Shown here: positions 10,201 to 20,440 of the stretch, piece by piece
Numbering within the stretch: the first letter of the stretch is position 1
Layout: each line of letters starts with the position of its first letter
Assembly (NCBI GenBank): GCA_016934475.1
Contig: JAFGST010000010.1
Coordinates: 1 to 51,559 of the forward strand
Length of the DNA: 51,559 nt
DNA from: Candidatus Aminicenantota bacterium
GTDB taxonomy: Bacteria; Acidobacteriota; Aminicenantia; UBA2199
Direction: 5' to 3'
The notes under the pieces: model-generated
What the model was told of the DNA's origin: nothing
What the model saw: the letters and a program-made list of their open reading frames with translations, nothing else
The model's database searches: none
Translations under genes and position numbers: made by a program

Positions 10201-10394
10201 ACGATCCGCACCTGGCAGATGTTGGGGAATTGGTAGCCGCCGGGGATGACCTGGAGCAGCTGGGTGAAGATCTCGGACAAAGGCAGGTTGGTCCTGGTGA
10301 GAAGCTCCTCGACCTGGTACAGGCAGTTCAGTTCCTTGGCCCGCTCGCGCATGTCGTGGAGCAGCTTGTCGATCGGGTTTTGCGAATTGTTCAT
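7212..10394 (-). CDS. Sensory N-terminus + PEP/pyruvate-binding (PPDK_N) domain + C-terminal nucleotidyltransferase domain
   Basis: RLGGKSAGLFLAQK, PLIVRSSSLLEDRMG, LILMGPGRWGSR-type block (FILMGPGRWGSRGDIKLGVPVTYSDF), C-terminal YVFGSTKNATAGPGSDIDLLIHF (GS...DxD nucleotidyltransferase signature). Confidence 0.8.
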   Translation of the reverse strand: MNNSQNPIDKLLHDMRERAKELNCLYQVEELLTRTNLPLSEIFTQLLQVIPGGYQFPNICQVRIVHEDHTYQSPGFTPSTRVQRVDIKEEEKVIGFIEVSYTRDVPQTENSYFLKDEQKLLQTIAERIGRTVLHFKLEQVSREWETAQKDLSDKIKKEWMVVIDLLRRTDQNLYIHLGRKMVYHLFWNGVMEAKELLKSLSKDQGAAQTEMSDDMNRPSQKKSQLELLELSDKTFRIAARYLSDSDILGRIQKWIQEDKASFLSRAINNIDMPLVDVINAITHYHYISGGTYELSPPMEKGLRVSLIRRFFSDQLDFINIAKNHIEVRHFYDLVQRIIYPANGYGRLGGKSAGLFLAQKILTKPGDHSEVLCELKFPKTWYITTDAILNFLSYNNLEEVNEQKYKEIDQIRLEYHNVVQLLKNAHFPIEIIKGLSMALDDLGNKPLIVRSSSLLEDRMGMAFSGKYKSLFLANQGTKQERLDALTDAIAEVYASIFGPDPIEYRAERGLLDFHEEMGIMIQEVVGQKVGDYYLPAFAGVAFSNNEFRWSPRIKREDGLARLVPGLGTRAVDRVSDDYPILISPGIPNLRVNVTADETMRYSPRRIDVINLKTCSFESMEITALLTECGSQYPGIENIVSVYEDDHIYSPSALGLDFSKANLFVTFEGWISRTPFVKQLQCMLKTLQEKMSTPVDIEFAHDGRQLYLLQCRPQSSTAGNVASLIPKDIAEDRIIFTANRYISNGKLPDITHIVYVDPENYSLLERSEQMIEVGQAVGKLNKLLPKRRFILMGPGRWGSRGDIKLGVPVTYSDFNNTAALIEIARKKGNYVPELSFGTHFFQDLVESSIRYLPLYPDDPGIIFNERFLLDAQNYFPDILPESAALADTIRVIEVPRAASGRVLRVLMNADLGEALGFLATPDSQASAERERVEVSETASDDHWGWRLRMAERIAGQLDPGRFGVKAMYVFGSTKNATAGPGSDIDLLIHFQGSERQKQELVLWLEGWSLCLAEINYSRTGYKSGGLLDYHLLTDEDIAKKTSFAVKIDAATNAARPLALKSQ

Positions 10395-10455
10395 CGGTGC
10401 CTCCCCCGGGGACAGGAAAGGGGGGGCGCCGGCGGCGCCCCCCGGGATGTTCGGG

Positions 10456-11742
10456 TTACACCCAGCCCCTCAGCCTGCAGGCTTCGGCGACGCGGGCGAC
10501 GGCGATCATGTAAGCGGCGTCGCGCATGAAGGCCTTTTTCTGCTTGGCCAGCCCGTACACGGCGTGGAAAGCCGCGGTCATGACGTTGTCGAGCTTGCTC
10601 AGGACCTCTTCCTTGGTCCAGAAGTAGTTCATGTTGCACTGGACCTGCTCGAAATAGCTGCAGGTGACTCCGCCGGCATTGGCCAAAAAGTCGGGGATGA
10701 CGAAGATATTCTTTTTCTTGAACACTTCGTCGGCCTCGGGAGTGGTCGGGCCGTTGGCGCCCTCGGCGACCACCTTCATCTTGGCGGAGATCTTCTGCAC
10801 CGTCTCGGCGTTGATCTGGTTTTCCAGCGCCGCCGGCACCAGGATGTCGACATCCTGTCCGATCCAGGCCTCGGCGTCGGCCACTTCGTAGCCCAGGCCT
10901 TTGGCCTTGGCCTTGTCGATGCCGCCGAACTTGTCGGTGATGCCCAGCAGCTCGTCGAGGTCGATGCCGCTCTTCTTGATGAAGGTGTAGGACTTGTTGT
11001 CTTTCTGGTCCCAGCAGGAGACGCATACGGCCTTGCCGCCGTACTCCTGGTATAGGCGGACGGCATACTGCGAGACGTTGCCGAAGCCCTGGAAAGCGGC
11101 GCTCGTGTTCTTGATCTCGATGCCCAGCTCGCTCAGGGCCTCGCGCAGGGTGTAGATGACGCCGAAGCCCGTGGCCTCGGTGCGCCCCAGCGAGCCCCCC
11201 ATGCCGACCGGCTTGCCGGTGATGAAGCCGGGATACTTGGCACCGGTGAGCTTCTCGTACTCGTCCATCATCCAGATCATGTGCTGGGCGTTGGTCATGA
11301 CGTCGGGGGCCGGGACGTCCTGCAGCGGGCCGACGTTGCGCACCACCTGGCGCACCCAGCCGCGGCAGATCTGCTCCTGTTCGCGCATGGAGAGATTGTG
11401 CGGGTCGCAGATTACGCCGCCCTTGCCGCCGCCCAGCGGGATGTCGACGACGGCGCATTTCCAGGTCATCCAGGTGGCCAGGGCCTTCACCGTGTCGATG
11501 GTCTCCTGGGGGTGGAAGCGGATGCCGCCCTTGCAAGGGCCGCGCGAATCGTTGTGTTGCACCCGGAATCCCTGGAACACCTTCACGGTGCCGTCGTCCA
11601 TCTTGACCGGAATGGAGAAATGGTACTCGCGCAGCGGGTTGCGCAGCAGATCGCGCGTCCCCGGATCCAGGCCCAGTTGCTCGGCGACGCCGTCGAATTG
11701 CTGCTGCGCCATCTTGAACGCGTTGAACGATTTATCAGCCAT
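10456..11742 (-). CDS. gdhA: Glu/Leu/Phe/Val dehydrogenase (glutamate dehydrogenase)
   Basis: FQGFRVQHNDSRGPCKGGIRFHP, PLGGGKGGV, PAPDVMTNAQHMIWMMDEYEKL, VAEGANGPTTPEAD; ggaggt RBS upstream of ATG at 11742. Confidence 0.93.
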   Translation of the reverse strand: MADKSFNAFKMAQQQFDGVAEQLGLDPGTRDLLRNPLREYHFSIPVKMDDGTVKVFQGFRVQHNDSRGPCKGGIRFHPQETIDTVKALATWMTWKCAVVDIPLGGGKGGVICDPHNLSMREQEQICRGWVRQVVRNVGPLQDVPAPDVMTNAQHMIWMMDEYEKLTGAKYPGFITGKPVGMGGSLGRTEATGFGVIYTLREALSELGIEIKNTSAAFQGFGNVSQYAVRLYQEYGGKAVCVSCWDQKDNKSYTFIKKSGIDLDELLGITDKFGGIDKAKAKGLGYEVADAEAWIGQDVDILVPAALENQINAETVQKISAKMKVVAEGANGPTTPEADEVFKKKNIFVIPDFLANAGGVTCSYFEQVQCNMNYFWTKEEVLSKLDNVMTAAFHAVYGLAKQKKAFMRDAAYMIAVARVAEACRLRGWV

Positions 11743-11858
11743 GGGGTTTACCTCCTTGTGCATTCGTGAGTACGGCCATTTTACCACGCCGTCGGTCCTT
11801 TTGTAAATAGTTTACTCTATAACAATAGTGGCAGCCGGGCATTTTCCTTTCCAGCGCC

Positions 11859-14429
<2,571 letters not shown>

Positions 14430-14464
14430 GGGGCCTCCCTGCAAGATTCATTATAATACAGGTC

Positions 14465-14488
14465 GCCTCCGGCGGGAAAACCGGAGGC
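14465..14488. promoter_or_regulatory. Perfect 8-bp inverted repeat GCCTCCGG-N8-CCGGAGGC between clpB and the divergent gene
   Basis: Read directly; on the minus strand it is centred on the expected -35 position relative to TATAAT (14450-14455) of clpB. Confidence 0.5.
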
Positions 14489-14497
14489 CCTGGTCTT

Positions 14498-14526
14498 TTG
14501 ACAATTTTGTCCGGACGGCATATCAT
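14498..14526 (+). promoter_or_regulatory. Sigma-70-type promoter TTGACA-N17-TATCAT
   Basis: TTGACA at 14498-14503, 17-nt spacer, TATCAT at 14521-14526, just upstream of the CDS at 14550. Confidence 0.65.
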
Positions 14527-14549
14527 GGATGGCATCAAGGAGGAGAACA

Positions 14550-15110
14550 ATGGCGCGACACGGTTTGCTTTCGCTGGTTCTTGTTGTTCTTTTCGCCGTC
14601 CCCGTCGTGGCCGGCACCCTGGCCGGAATCACCCTGCCTGACAGCCTGGAGGTGGACGGCCAGAAACTGGTCCTCAACGGCATGGCCTTGCGCAAGAAGA
14701 TCATATTCAAGGTCTATGTGGCGGGCCTCTATCTGCCGGTCAAGGAAAGCGACGGAGTCAAGGTTCTCGCCGCCGACACCCACCGCTGCACGGTGATGCA
14801 TTTCGTGCGCAGCGTCAAGGCCAATCAGGTGAACGAGGCCTGGTATGAGGGCCTGGAGGCCAACACTCCCGGCTATTCGGCGCAGCTGAAGCAGCAGTTC
14901 GATCAGATGGCCGCCCAGATGGAAGACCTGAAGAACGGCGACAAGCTCGTCTTCACCTACAAGCCCGGAGTCGGGACCGAGATCAAGGTTAAGGGCAAGG
15001 TGAAGGGAATCCTGGGGGACAAGGCCTTCGCCGACGCCTTGTTCGCCTGCTGGATCGGCGAAAAGCCGGGGCCGGGAGAGAAGTTCAAGAAGGGCCTCCT
15101 GGGATTGTAA
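14550..15110 (+). CDS. Secreted chalcone isomerase-like protein
   Basis: Signal peptide then TLAGITLPDSLEVDGQKLVLNGMALRKKIIFKVYVAGLYLPVK...DKAFADALFACWIGEKP, typical of the bacterial chalcone-isomerase-like family. Confidence 0.7.
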   Translation: MARHGLLSLVLVVLFAVPVVAGTLAGITLPDSLEVDGQKLVLNGMALRKKIIFKVYVAGLYLPVKESDGVKVLAADTHRCTVMHFVRSVKANQVNEAWYEGLEANTPGYSAQLKQQFDQMAAQMEDLKNGDKLVFTYKPGVGTEIKVKGKVKGILGDKAFADALFACWIGEKPGPGEKFKKGLLGL

Positions 15111-15135
15111 GCCGCTCCCTTTTCCGCCAGATCCC

Positions 15136-16065
15136 GTGAAATTCGACGCGGCTGAAGGGGGCAAACTTTACCGGCCGAGGGAACCGCGGCCGATCCCCTG
15201 GTCGTGGGGAGTTCCGTTCCTGCTGCTTCTCGCCCTGCTCTTCGTCCACGGCATGAATACAATCTTGCAGTGGACGGTGATTCGCCAGGACCTCAGCGAG
15301 CGGCCGGCCTACCGCACTCCGGACTACACCTTCCTCGGTTTCGCCCCCTTCCAGCCACAGAAGATCGCCGATGCCCAGCGCCTGCCCAACGCCTCGCCCG
15401 CGGGAAGGATCTTCGCCTTCTTCGACTGGCTCCATCCGGCGGTCTTCCTGATATGGAACAACGGCCGGGAGGAGGATTTCTTCGACCTGGGCCCGGTGGT
15501 GGTCTCCGTGCCCCCGGGATTCAGCCGCGTGGCCTTTTTCCCGGGATCGGTCTTCTCGCTGCGTAGCGGGTCGCGGACCGTGTTCAGGCATTTCGGGGGC
15601 GCCATTGTCGGCAGGGCCTGGCACGGTGTTCTGGCCGGGGGAACGTCCCCGCCGGCAAGAGGCCCATCGCGAACGCTCGGTTCTTTCGTGGTCAAGCATT
15701 GGGAGCGGTCGACCAGCCTCCACCTCCCCTACCTGCTCTATTTTCTTTTGCCCCTGGCGTTGATCGCCGCCGCCCTGGCCAGCTGGGGAGCGGCTGCGGC
15801 CGCCGCTTTCCTTTACTATGTCGAGATGTTTTTTCTCTTTGATTATGGAAAGCTTTTCGTCACCGTCCCTTTCGGCTGGCTGTTCAGGATCCTGGGCTTG
15901 GAGCTGTCCGAGTTCTGGATCAAGGCCGCGGCCATATTCCTGGTGACCTTGTTTTTGCTCGGCGCCGTTTTCGGTTTATGGCATTGGAAGAGGCGCGAGG
16001 CATCGCCCTGGATGAAAAGGTTCGTCCTGTTCCTCCTCTTGCTCCCGGCGGCCCTGTTCTTGTAG
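15136..16065 (+). CDS. Hypothetical membrane protein
   Basis: Long ORF with GTG start and several hydrophobic segments; no recognised family. Confidence 0.6.
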   Translation: MKFDAAEGGKLYRPREPRPIPWSWGVPFLLLLALLFVHGMNTILQWTVIRQDLSERPAYRTPDYTFLGFAPFQPQKIADAQRLPNASPAGRIFAFFDWLHPAVFLIWNNGREEDFFDLGPVVVSVPPGFSRVAFFPGSVFSLRSGSRTVFRHFGGAIVGRAWHGVLAGGTSPPARGPSRTLGSFVVKHWERSTSLHLPYLLYFLLPLALIAAALASWGAAAAAAFLYYVEMFFLFDYGKLFVTVPFGWLFRILGLELSEFWIKAAAIFLVTLFLLGAVFGLWHWKRREASPWMKRFVLFLLLLPAALFL

Positions 16066-16078
16066 TCGCCGTCGCCGG

Positions 16079-17131
16079 TCAGCGCCTGTTTTTTTCCAGG
16101 AGGACGATCGCCCGCTTGACCTGCTGCAGCCGATCGAAGGGCGCGATCAGGATGCCGCTGGCGGTGTGGATCACCGCCACCCCCTCCATCCCGATGAGAG
16201 CCAGCGGCTTTTTTTCATTGGAGAAGACCAGGGAGTTCCGCGTGTCGATGGTGATGGTATTCCCGCGGCGGACGTTGCCTCCGGAATCCTTGTCGTTCAT
16301 TTCGTAGACCGCGGACCAGGAGCCCACGTCGTTCCAGTGAAATCGCGCCTTGAACATGACGGCTTCGCGGATTTTTTCCATCAGGGCGTAATCGATCGAC
16401 TCCGGGGTGATCGACCTGTAGATCCTGGCGAATTCCCCCGGGCGGCCGTATGCCCTCTCGAGTCTGGCGTACTGCCTGCCGTAATACGGGGCATAGGCAT
16501 TCAGGAATCCCCGAAAAAAAGCCATTTTGTAGACGAACATGCCCGAATTCCAGTAGAAATTGCCTTTTTTCAGGAAGGCGGCGGCGGTCTTGCCATCGGG
16601 TTTTTCCCTGAACTGCCTGACCGGGAAGAACGGTCCCCTGTTCTTGCCCTCCGTGAAATGGATGTAGCCGTACCCCGTGTGGGGCTCGGTCGGCTTGATG
16701 CCGGCCGTGATCAGGCAACGGTTCTCGGCATGGCGAAGGGCGGCCTGCAGTTGCCGGGCGAAGGTATTCTCCTCGGCGATGTGGTGGTCGGCCGGCACCA
16801 CCAGGAGATGGGCTCCGGGATCGATCCTCGACAGGACGATGTTGGCCTGGATCAATGCCGGGGCCGTATTGCGCGGGGCCGGCTCGGCGATGAAGTTGCG
16901 GCGGGAAAATCTCGGGATGCACTCGCAAACGGCCGGCAAGTACTTCTTGTCGGCGCTGATAAAGATATTCCGGGCCGGGACGAATCGGCGCAGGCGGCGG
17001 TAGGTCTGGGTGATCAGCGGCCGTTTTCCGATGACGGGAAGGAACTGCTTGGGCTTGGCGGCGGTGCTCCAGGGCCAGAAGCGCGTCCCCTGCCCGCCGG
17101 CCATGATCAAGGCGAAATGGTTGCTGCTCAT
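16079..17131 (-). CDS. Mannose-1-phosphate guanylyltransferase
   Basis: FALIMAGGQGTRFWPWSTAAKPKQFLPVIG, VVPADHHI, FYWNSGMFVYK, NDVGSWSAVYE. Confidence 0.92.
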   Translation of the reverse strand: MSSNHFALIMAGGQGTRFWPWSTAAKPKQFLPVIGKRPLITQTYRRLRRFVPARNIFISADKKYLPAVCECIPRFSRRNFIAEPAPRNTAPALIQANIVLSRIDPGAHLLVVPADHHIAEENTFARQLQAALRHAENRCLITAGIKPTEPHTGYGYIHFTEGKNRGPFFPVRQFREKPDGKTAAAFLKKGNFYWNSGMFVYKMAFFRGFLNAYAPYYGRQYARLERAYGRPGEFARIYRSITPESIDYALMEKIREAVMFKARFHWNDVGSWSAVYEMNDKDSGGNVRRGNTITIDTRNSLVFSNEKKPLALIGMEGVAVIHTASGILIAPFDRLQQVKRAIVLLEKNRR

Positions 17132-17244
17132 GGTGGCAAGGTATCACATGTCGCTGGCAAAGACAATTTGCCGGTGCCAGCGTCAACCGGCCCCGCTGGT
17201 CTCGCCGTAAACCGTCCACCGCGACGAGTAGAAAGGGACCGTGG

Positions 17245-18030
17245 CTATTTGAAATGCCTGCCAATCTCCTTCAGAACGGCCGGATAGAGCGCCTTGTTGG
17301 CGGCCAAGACCGTGCTGGGGTGCACGCCGAGCTCGTTTCCCAGAAAATCGCTGCTTGCGCCCCCGGCCTCGGCGACCAGCAGTTTCCCGGCCATGAAGTC
17401 CCAGGGCAGCAGGTGGGCTTCCCAGAAGAAATCGTAGCGGCCGCAGGCCGTGTAGGCCATGTCCAGCGCCGCCGCTCCGCAGCGGCGCATGTCCTTGCAT
17501 TTGCCCAGCAGGCAACGGAAGGTTCGCGTATACGCCGGCCGCTGTTCAGGGGCCTTGAAGGGAAATCCGGTGGCGCCCAGGGCCGAGGCCAGCGCGGTAG
17601 TCCGGCTGACGGTGATCGGCCGGCCGTTCAGGAAGGCGCCGCAGCCCCGGTCCGCATGAAAGATGTCGCCTGCCAGGGGATCGTAGATCAGGCCGAAGAT
17701 GACCTTCTCGTTTTTCAACAGGGCCAGCGAAACCGCGAAATGGGGGATGCCATGGATGAAGTTGGTCGTGCCGTCGAGGGGGTCGATAACCCAGAGGCTC
17801 TCGCCGCTTTTCCGTGAATAACCGCTCTCCTCGGCCAGTATGCGGTGGCTCGGGAATGCGCCGGAGATGACCTCGACGATGGCGGCTTCGGCCTCGCGGT
17901 CGACACGGGTGACAAAGTCATTCTTTCCCTTGACCTCGATGTCGGAGTCGGTGAGCATGCGAAAGCCCCGCAGGATCGCTGCCCCGGCCCGTTGCACGGC
18001 CCGCAGGGCGACCGAATGATATGGGGACAC
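17245..18030 (-). CDS. Inositol monophosphatase family protein
   Basis: ILAEESG, WVIDPLDGTTNFIHGIPHFAVSLAL, GAAALDMAYTACGRYDFFWEAHLLPWDFMAGKLLVAEAGG. Confidence 0.93.
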   Translation of the reverse strand: MSPYHSVALRAVQRAGAAILRGFRMLTDSDIEVKGKNDFVTRVDREAEAAIVEVISGAFPSHRILAEESGYSRKSGESLWVIDPLDGTTNFIHGIPHFAVSLALLKNEKVIFGLIYDPLAGDIFHADRGCGAFLNGRPITVSRTTALASALGATGFPFKAPEQRPAYTRTFRCLLGKCKDMRRCGAAALDMAYTACGRYDFFWEAHLLPWDFMAGKLLVAEAGGASSDFLGNELGVHPSTVLAANKALYPAVLKEIGRHFK

Positions 18031-18057
18031 CTTTTCTCCTTTGCCGAACGCCGGCGG

Positions 18058-18639
18058 CTATTTTTTTTGCCGGAAAGCCGTGAGGTTGATCCAGGCGCAG
18101 AGGACCGAGAAAAGGAAGATCGCGATGATGACGGCGACGTCGGCGGAGCGGGCGCTGGAAAAAGCCATCCCCACGCGCGGAACGACCCGCAGCAGGGCCA
18201 GGAGGTGAAAGACGGCCAGCAGGGCGAACAGGATGGAGGCGCCCAAGGCGATGATTCTCCGGCCGGAGCAGATCATCAACCCGGCGGCCAGCAGCAGGAC
18301 CGGGAGCAGGCCGATCAGCAGGGTCTCCAGGCTCCAGTGGAATCCGCGAAAGGTTTTTGTGTTGCCCCAGAGGAACAACAGGGGCCAGCCGGCCAGGAGC
18401 ACCAGGGACAAGAGGTGGCAGAGGTGTCTGGGGAATGATCTCCGGTCTGCCCGAGGCGCAATCCAGAGGAAAAAGAATCCGGCCAGAGCCGCGCCCATGG
18501 TGATAAGGCAGTACTGAATGCGCTCCGGCACCAAGTACGTTCCCAGCACGGGAACGGACTTGAGCACGGCATAGGACCAGAGGACCAATGCGGACAGGAT
18601 GAACATCGTGCCGGCGGCCAGATATTTTTTCTTGCTCAT
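18058..18639 (-). CDS. Hypothetical membrane protein
   Basis: ORF starting MSKKKYLAAGTMFILSALVLWSYAVLK with several transmembrane-like segments. Confidence 0.55.
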   Translation of the reverse strand: MSKKKYLAAGTMFILSALVLWSYAVLKSVPVLGTYLVPERIQYCLITMGAALAGFFFLWIAPRADRRSFPRHLCHLLSLVLLAGWPLLFLWGNTKTFRGFHWSLETLLIGLLPVLLLAAGLMICSGRRIIALGASILFALLAVFHLLALLRVVPRVGMAFSSARSADVAVIIAIFLFSVLCAWINLTAFRQKK

Positions 18640-18748
18640 GATCGCTCCATCCTTATGAGGTTGCCCACGGTTTCCCCCAATGGTAAGCGGCGGCATTCCC
18701 AATGTCAAGGGCGGCGGGACAGGCGGCGGGATGGGTGCCGCCGCTGGC

Positions 18749-19276
18749 CTACGTCCGGCCGGCTTCTGTAGACGGTTCGGAGGGCGGCAGTCGCTGCAGC
18801 TCGATGTAGGAAACGGAGAACATCATGGTGTCGCGATCGCCGAATTTCGAATCATGGGTATGCAGATCCCCCTGAAGGTGATCGTCCTTGACGTCGAGCA
18901 GAATGACCAGTGAGTTGCGCCGGATGTCCTCCGCCTTCACCAGCGGGCCGTTCAGCCTGGCCTCGACGGCATACTCGGGATTGCCCAGCCACACCAGCAG
19001 CCAGGAATTCGGGGCGATCACCGCGTTTTCCAGCTCGGCGTCCCCGATCCTGCCGCGAACGGTCCGGTCGGGCCTGATCTCCAGTTCCACCGCGATCTGT
19101 TTTTGTTTGCACCAGCTGACAATGATTTTCCCCTCTCCCCGCCATTTTCCCAGAAGGGCCTGCGGCGGGGAGGAAGAGGAGGCGGAGCGGCCTCCCAGCG
19201 CCCATAATGGGGCCGCGGCCACGATGGGGAGCAGAAGCAGCCATGCGCGTCTTTTCGACCATTTTTGCCCGTTCAT
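18749..19276 (-). CDS. Hypothetical secreted protein
   Basis: ORF with signal-like N-terminus (MNGQKWSKRRAWLLLLPIVAAAPLWALGG); RBS-like gaggaag before ATG. Confidence 0.5.
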   Translation of the reverse strand: MNGQKWSKRRAWLLLLPIVAAAPLWALGGRSASSSSPPQALLGKWRGEGKIIVSWCKQKQIAVELEIRPDRTVRGRIGDAELENAVIAPNSWLLVWLGNPEYAVEARLNGPLVKAEDIRRNSLVILLDVKDDHLQGDLHTHDSKFGDRDTMMFSVSYIELQRLPPSEPSTEAGRT

Positions 19277-20013
19277 ATCTTCCTCCTCGGGTCCGGACAT
19301 GGATCCGGATCTCCTGCGTCCGGTTCGCGGAAATCGGCGAATTCATCCTTCGTCTTCCCCCTGGGGGACAGCAGGAAGGCGATCCCGGTCGCGAACGGCG
19401 GCAGGGGCAGAAGCAGGATCATTAGGACCTGCATGGCGGGATTGCCGGCGGGCAGGCGCGTGCAGAACTGGACGAACAGCGCCGCTCCCGCAAGGATCAG
19501 GAGCGGGCCGCCGAGCAGCGGGAGGCCCCAGGCAACGGCGGTGAGGATCAGCAGGGAGATGCCGATGCCATGCTCCCAGAGGGCTCCCCTCTGCAGGCCG
19601 TGGCTCAGCAAGCTGAACAGCAGCCAGAATCCGCCGCAGGCCGCCCCCAGGATCAAACCCAGCCTGCGGACCTCCCCCTTCTTCCCGAGCAGGAAGATGG
19701 CCCTCAGGATAAGGGGAAGAAAGAGAAGCAAGTACCAGTCGCTCTCGGGATTCCTGCCGAGAACGAGCAGCTTGTGCAGAAAAAGAGCCAGGATGACGGC
19801 GTAGAGAACATGGAAGGAGAAGGATCCCGATTGGATCTCGATCCAGCATGAACGCTCGTCGCCAGCAGTCCCAAGCCTCATCATCCGCAGCAAGGGATCG
19901 ACCAGGGCCAGGACAAAAAGCAGCAGGAGCGCCTCCACCTTCCAGGCTATGGCCAGCAGCAGGATCGAGGCACTCAGGGCCCCGTACAGCAGGAACCGCG
20001 CTTTTTTAGACAT
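19273..20013 (-). CDS. Hypothetical multi-spanning membrane protein
   Basis: Highly hydrophobic ORF overlapping the downstream gene by 4 bp and the XRE regulator by 8 bp. Confidence 0.55.
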   Translation of the reverse strand: MSKKARFLLYGALSASILLLAIAWKVEALLLLFVLALVDPLLRMMRLGTAGDERSCWIEIQSGSFSFHVLYAVILALFLHKLLVLGRNPESDWYLLLFLPLILRAIFLLGKKGEVRRLGLILGAACGGFWLLFSLLSHGLQRGALWEHGIGISLLILTAVAWGLPLLGGPLLILAGAALFVQFCTRLPAGNPAMQVLMILLLPLPPFATGIAFLLSPRGKTKDEFADFREPDAGDPDPCPDPRRKI

Positions 20014-20215
20014 TTTGCCCCTCCTCCAGGATGAAGATCGATTCGACGCTGGCATGAAAGACCCTCGCCAGGCGAATGGCCAGCCATACGGAGGGGCTGT
20101 AATTCCCCTTTTCGATGGCCGCGATGGTCTGACGGGAGACGCCCACTTTTTCGGCCAGGAGCGACTGGCTCATCTCGCCGCATATGAAACGGTGAAAGCG
20201 CACCTTATTAGTCAT
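20006..20215 (-). CDS. Short XRE-family HTH transcriptional regulator (about 69 aa)
   Basis: MTNKVRFHRFICGEMSQSLLAEKVGVSRQTIAAIEKGNYSPSVWLAIRLARVFHASVESIF: canonical HTH_3. Confidence 0.88.
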   Translation of the reverse strand: MTNKVRFHRFICGEMSQSLLAEKVGVSRQTIAAIEKGNYSPSVWLAIRLARVFHASVESIFILEEGQNV

Positions 20216-20440
20216 TCTCGGCTCCAAGCAAATAGTGTTATCTATATAATACATTATGTAAATTAATATTACCAAATTGTCAATTAAAATATTCACTTTT
20301 TCTAAAGATTTTTCCTGAATTGGGAAAATTTGGCCTGAATTTGGGGAAAGCCGAGCTGCTGCCCAATCGGGATGCGGGCCGGCGAAAGGTTAGGGCTAGC
20401 CTCGGGTTGCAAGCCCGGAAGGTTGTACTATAATAGCTCC

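Noticed and set aside
3304-10394. Annotation of either PPDK_N protein as phosphoenolpyruvate synthase
   Set aside because: Only the ATP-grasp/pyruvate-binding module is recognisable; no phosphohistidine or PEP TIM-barrel motifs seen.
9120-10529. 469-aa plus-strand ORF opposite the PPDK_N-NTase gene
   Set aside because: Antisense artefact of codon bias, spans two genes and an intergenic gap.
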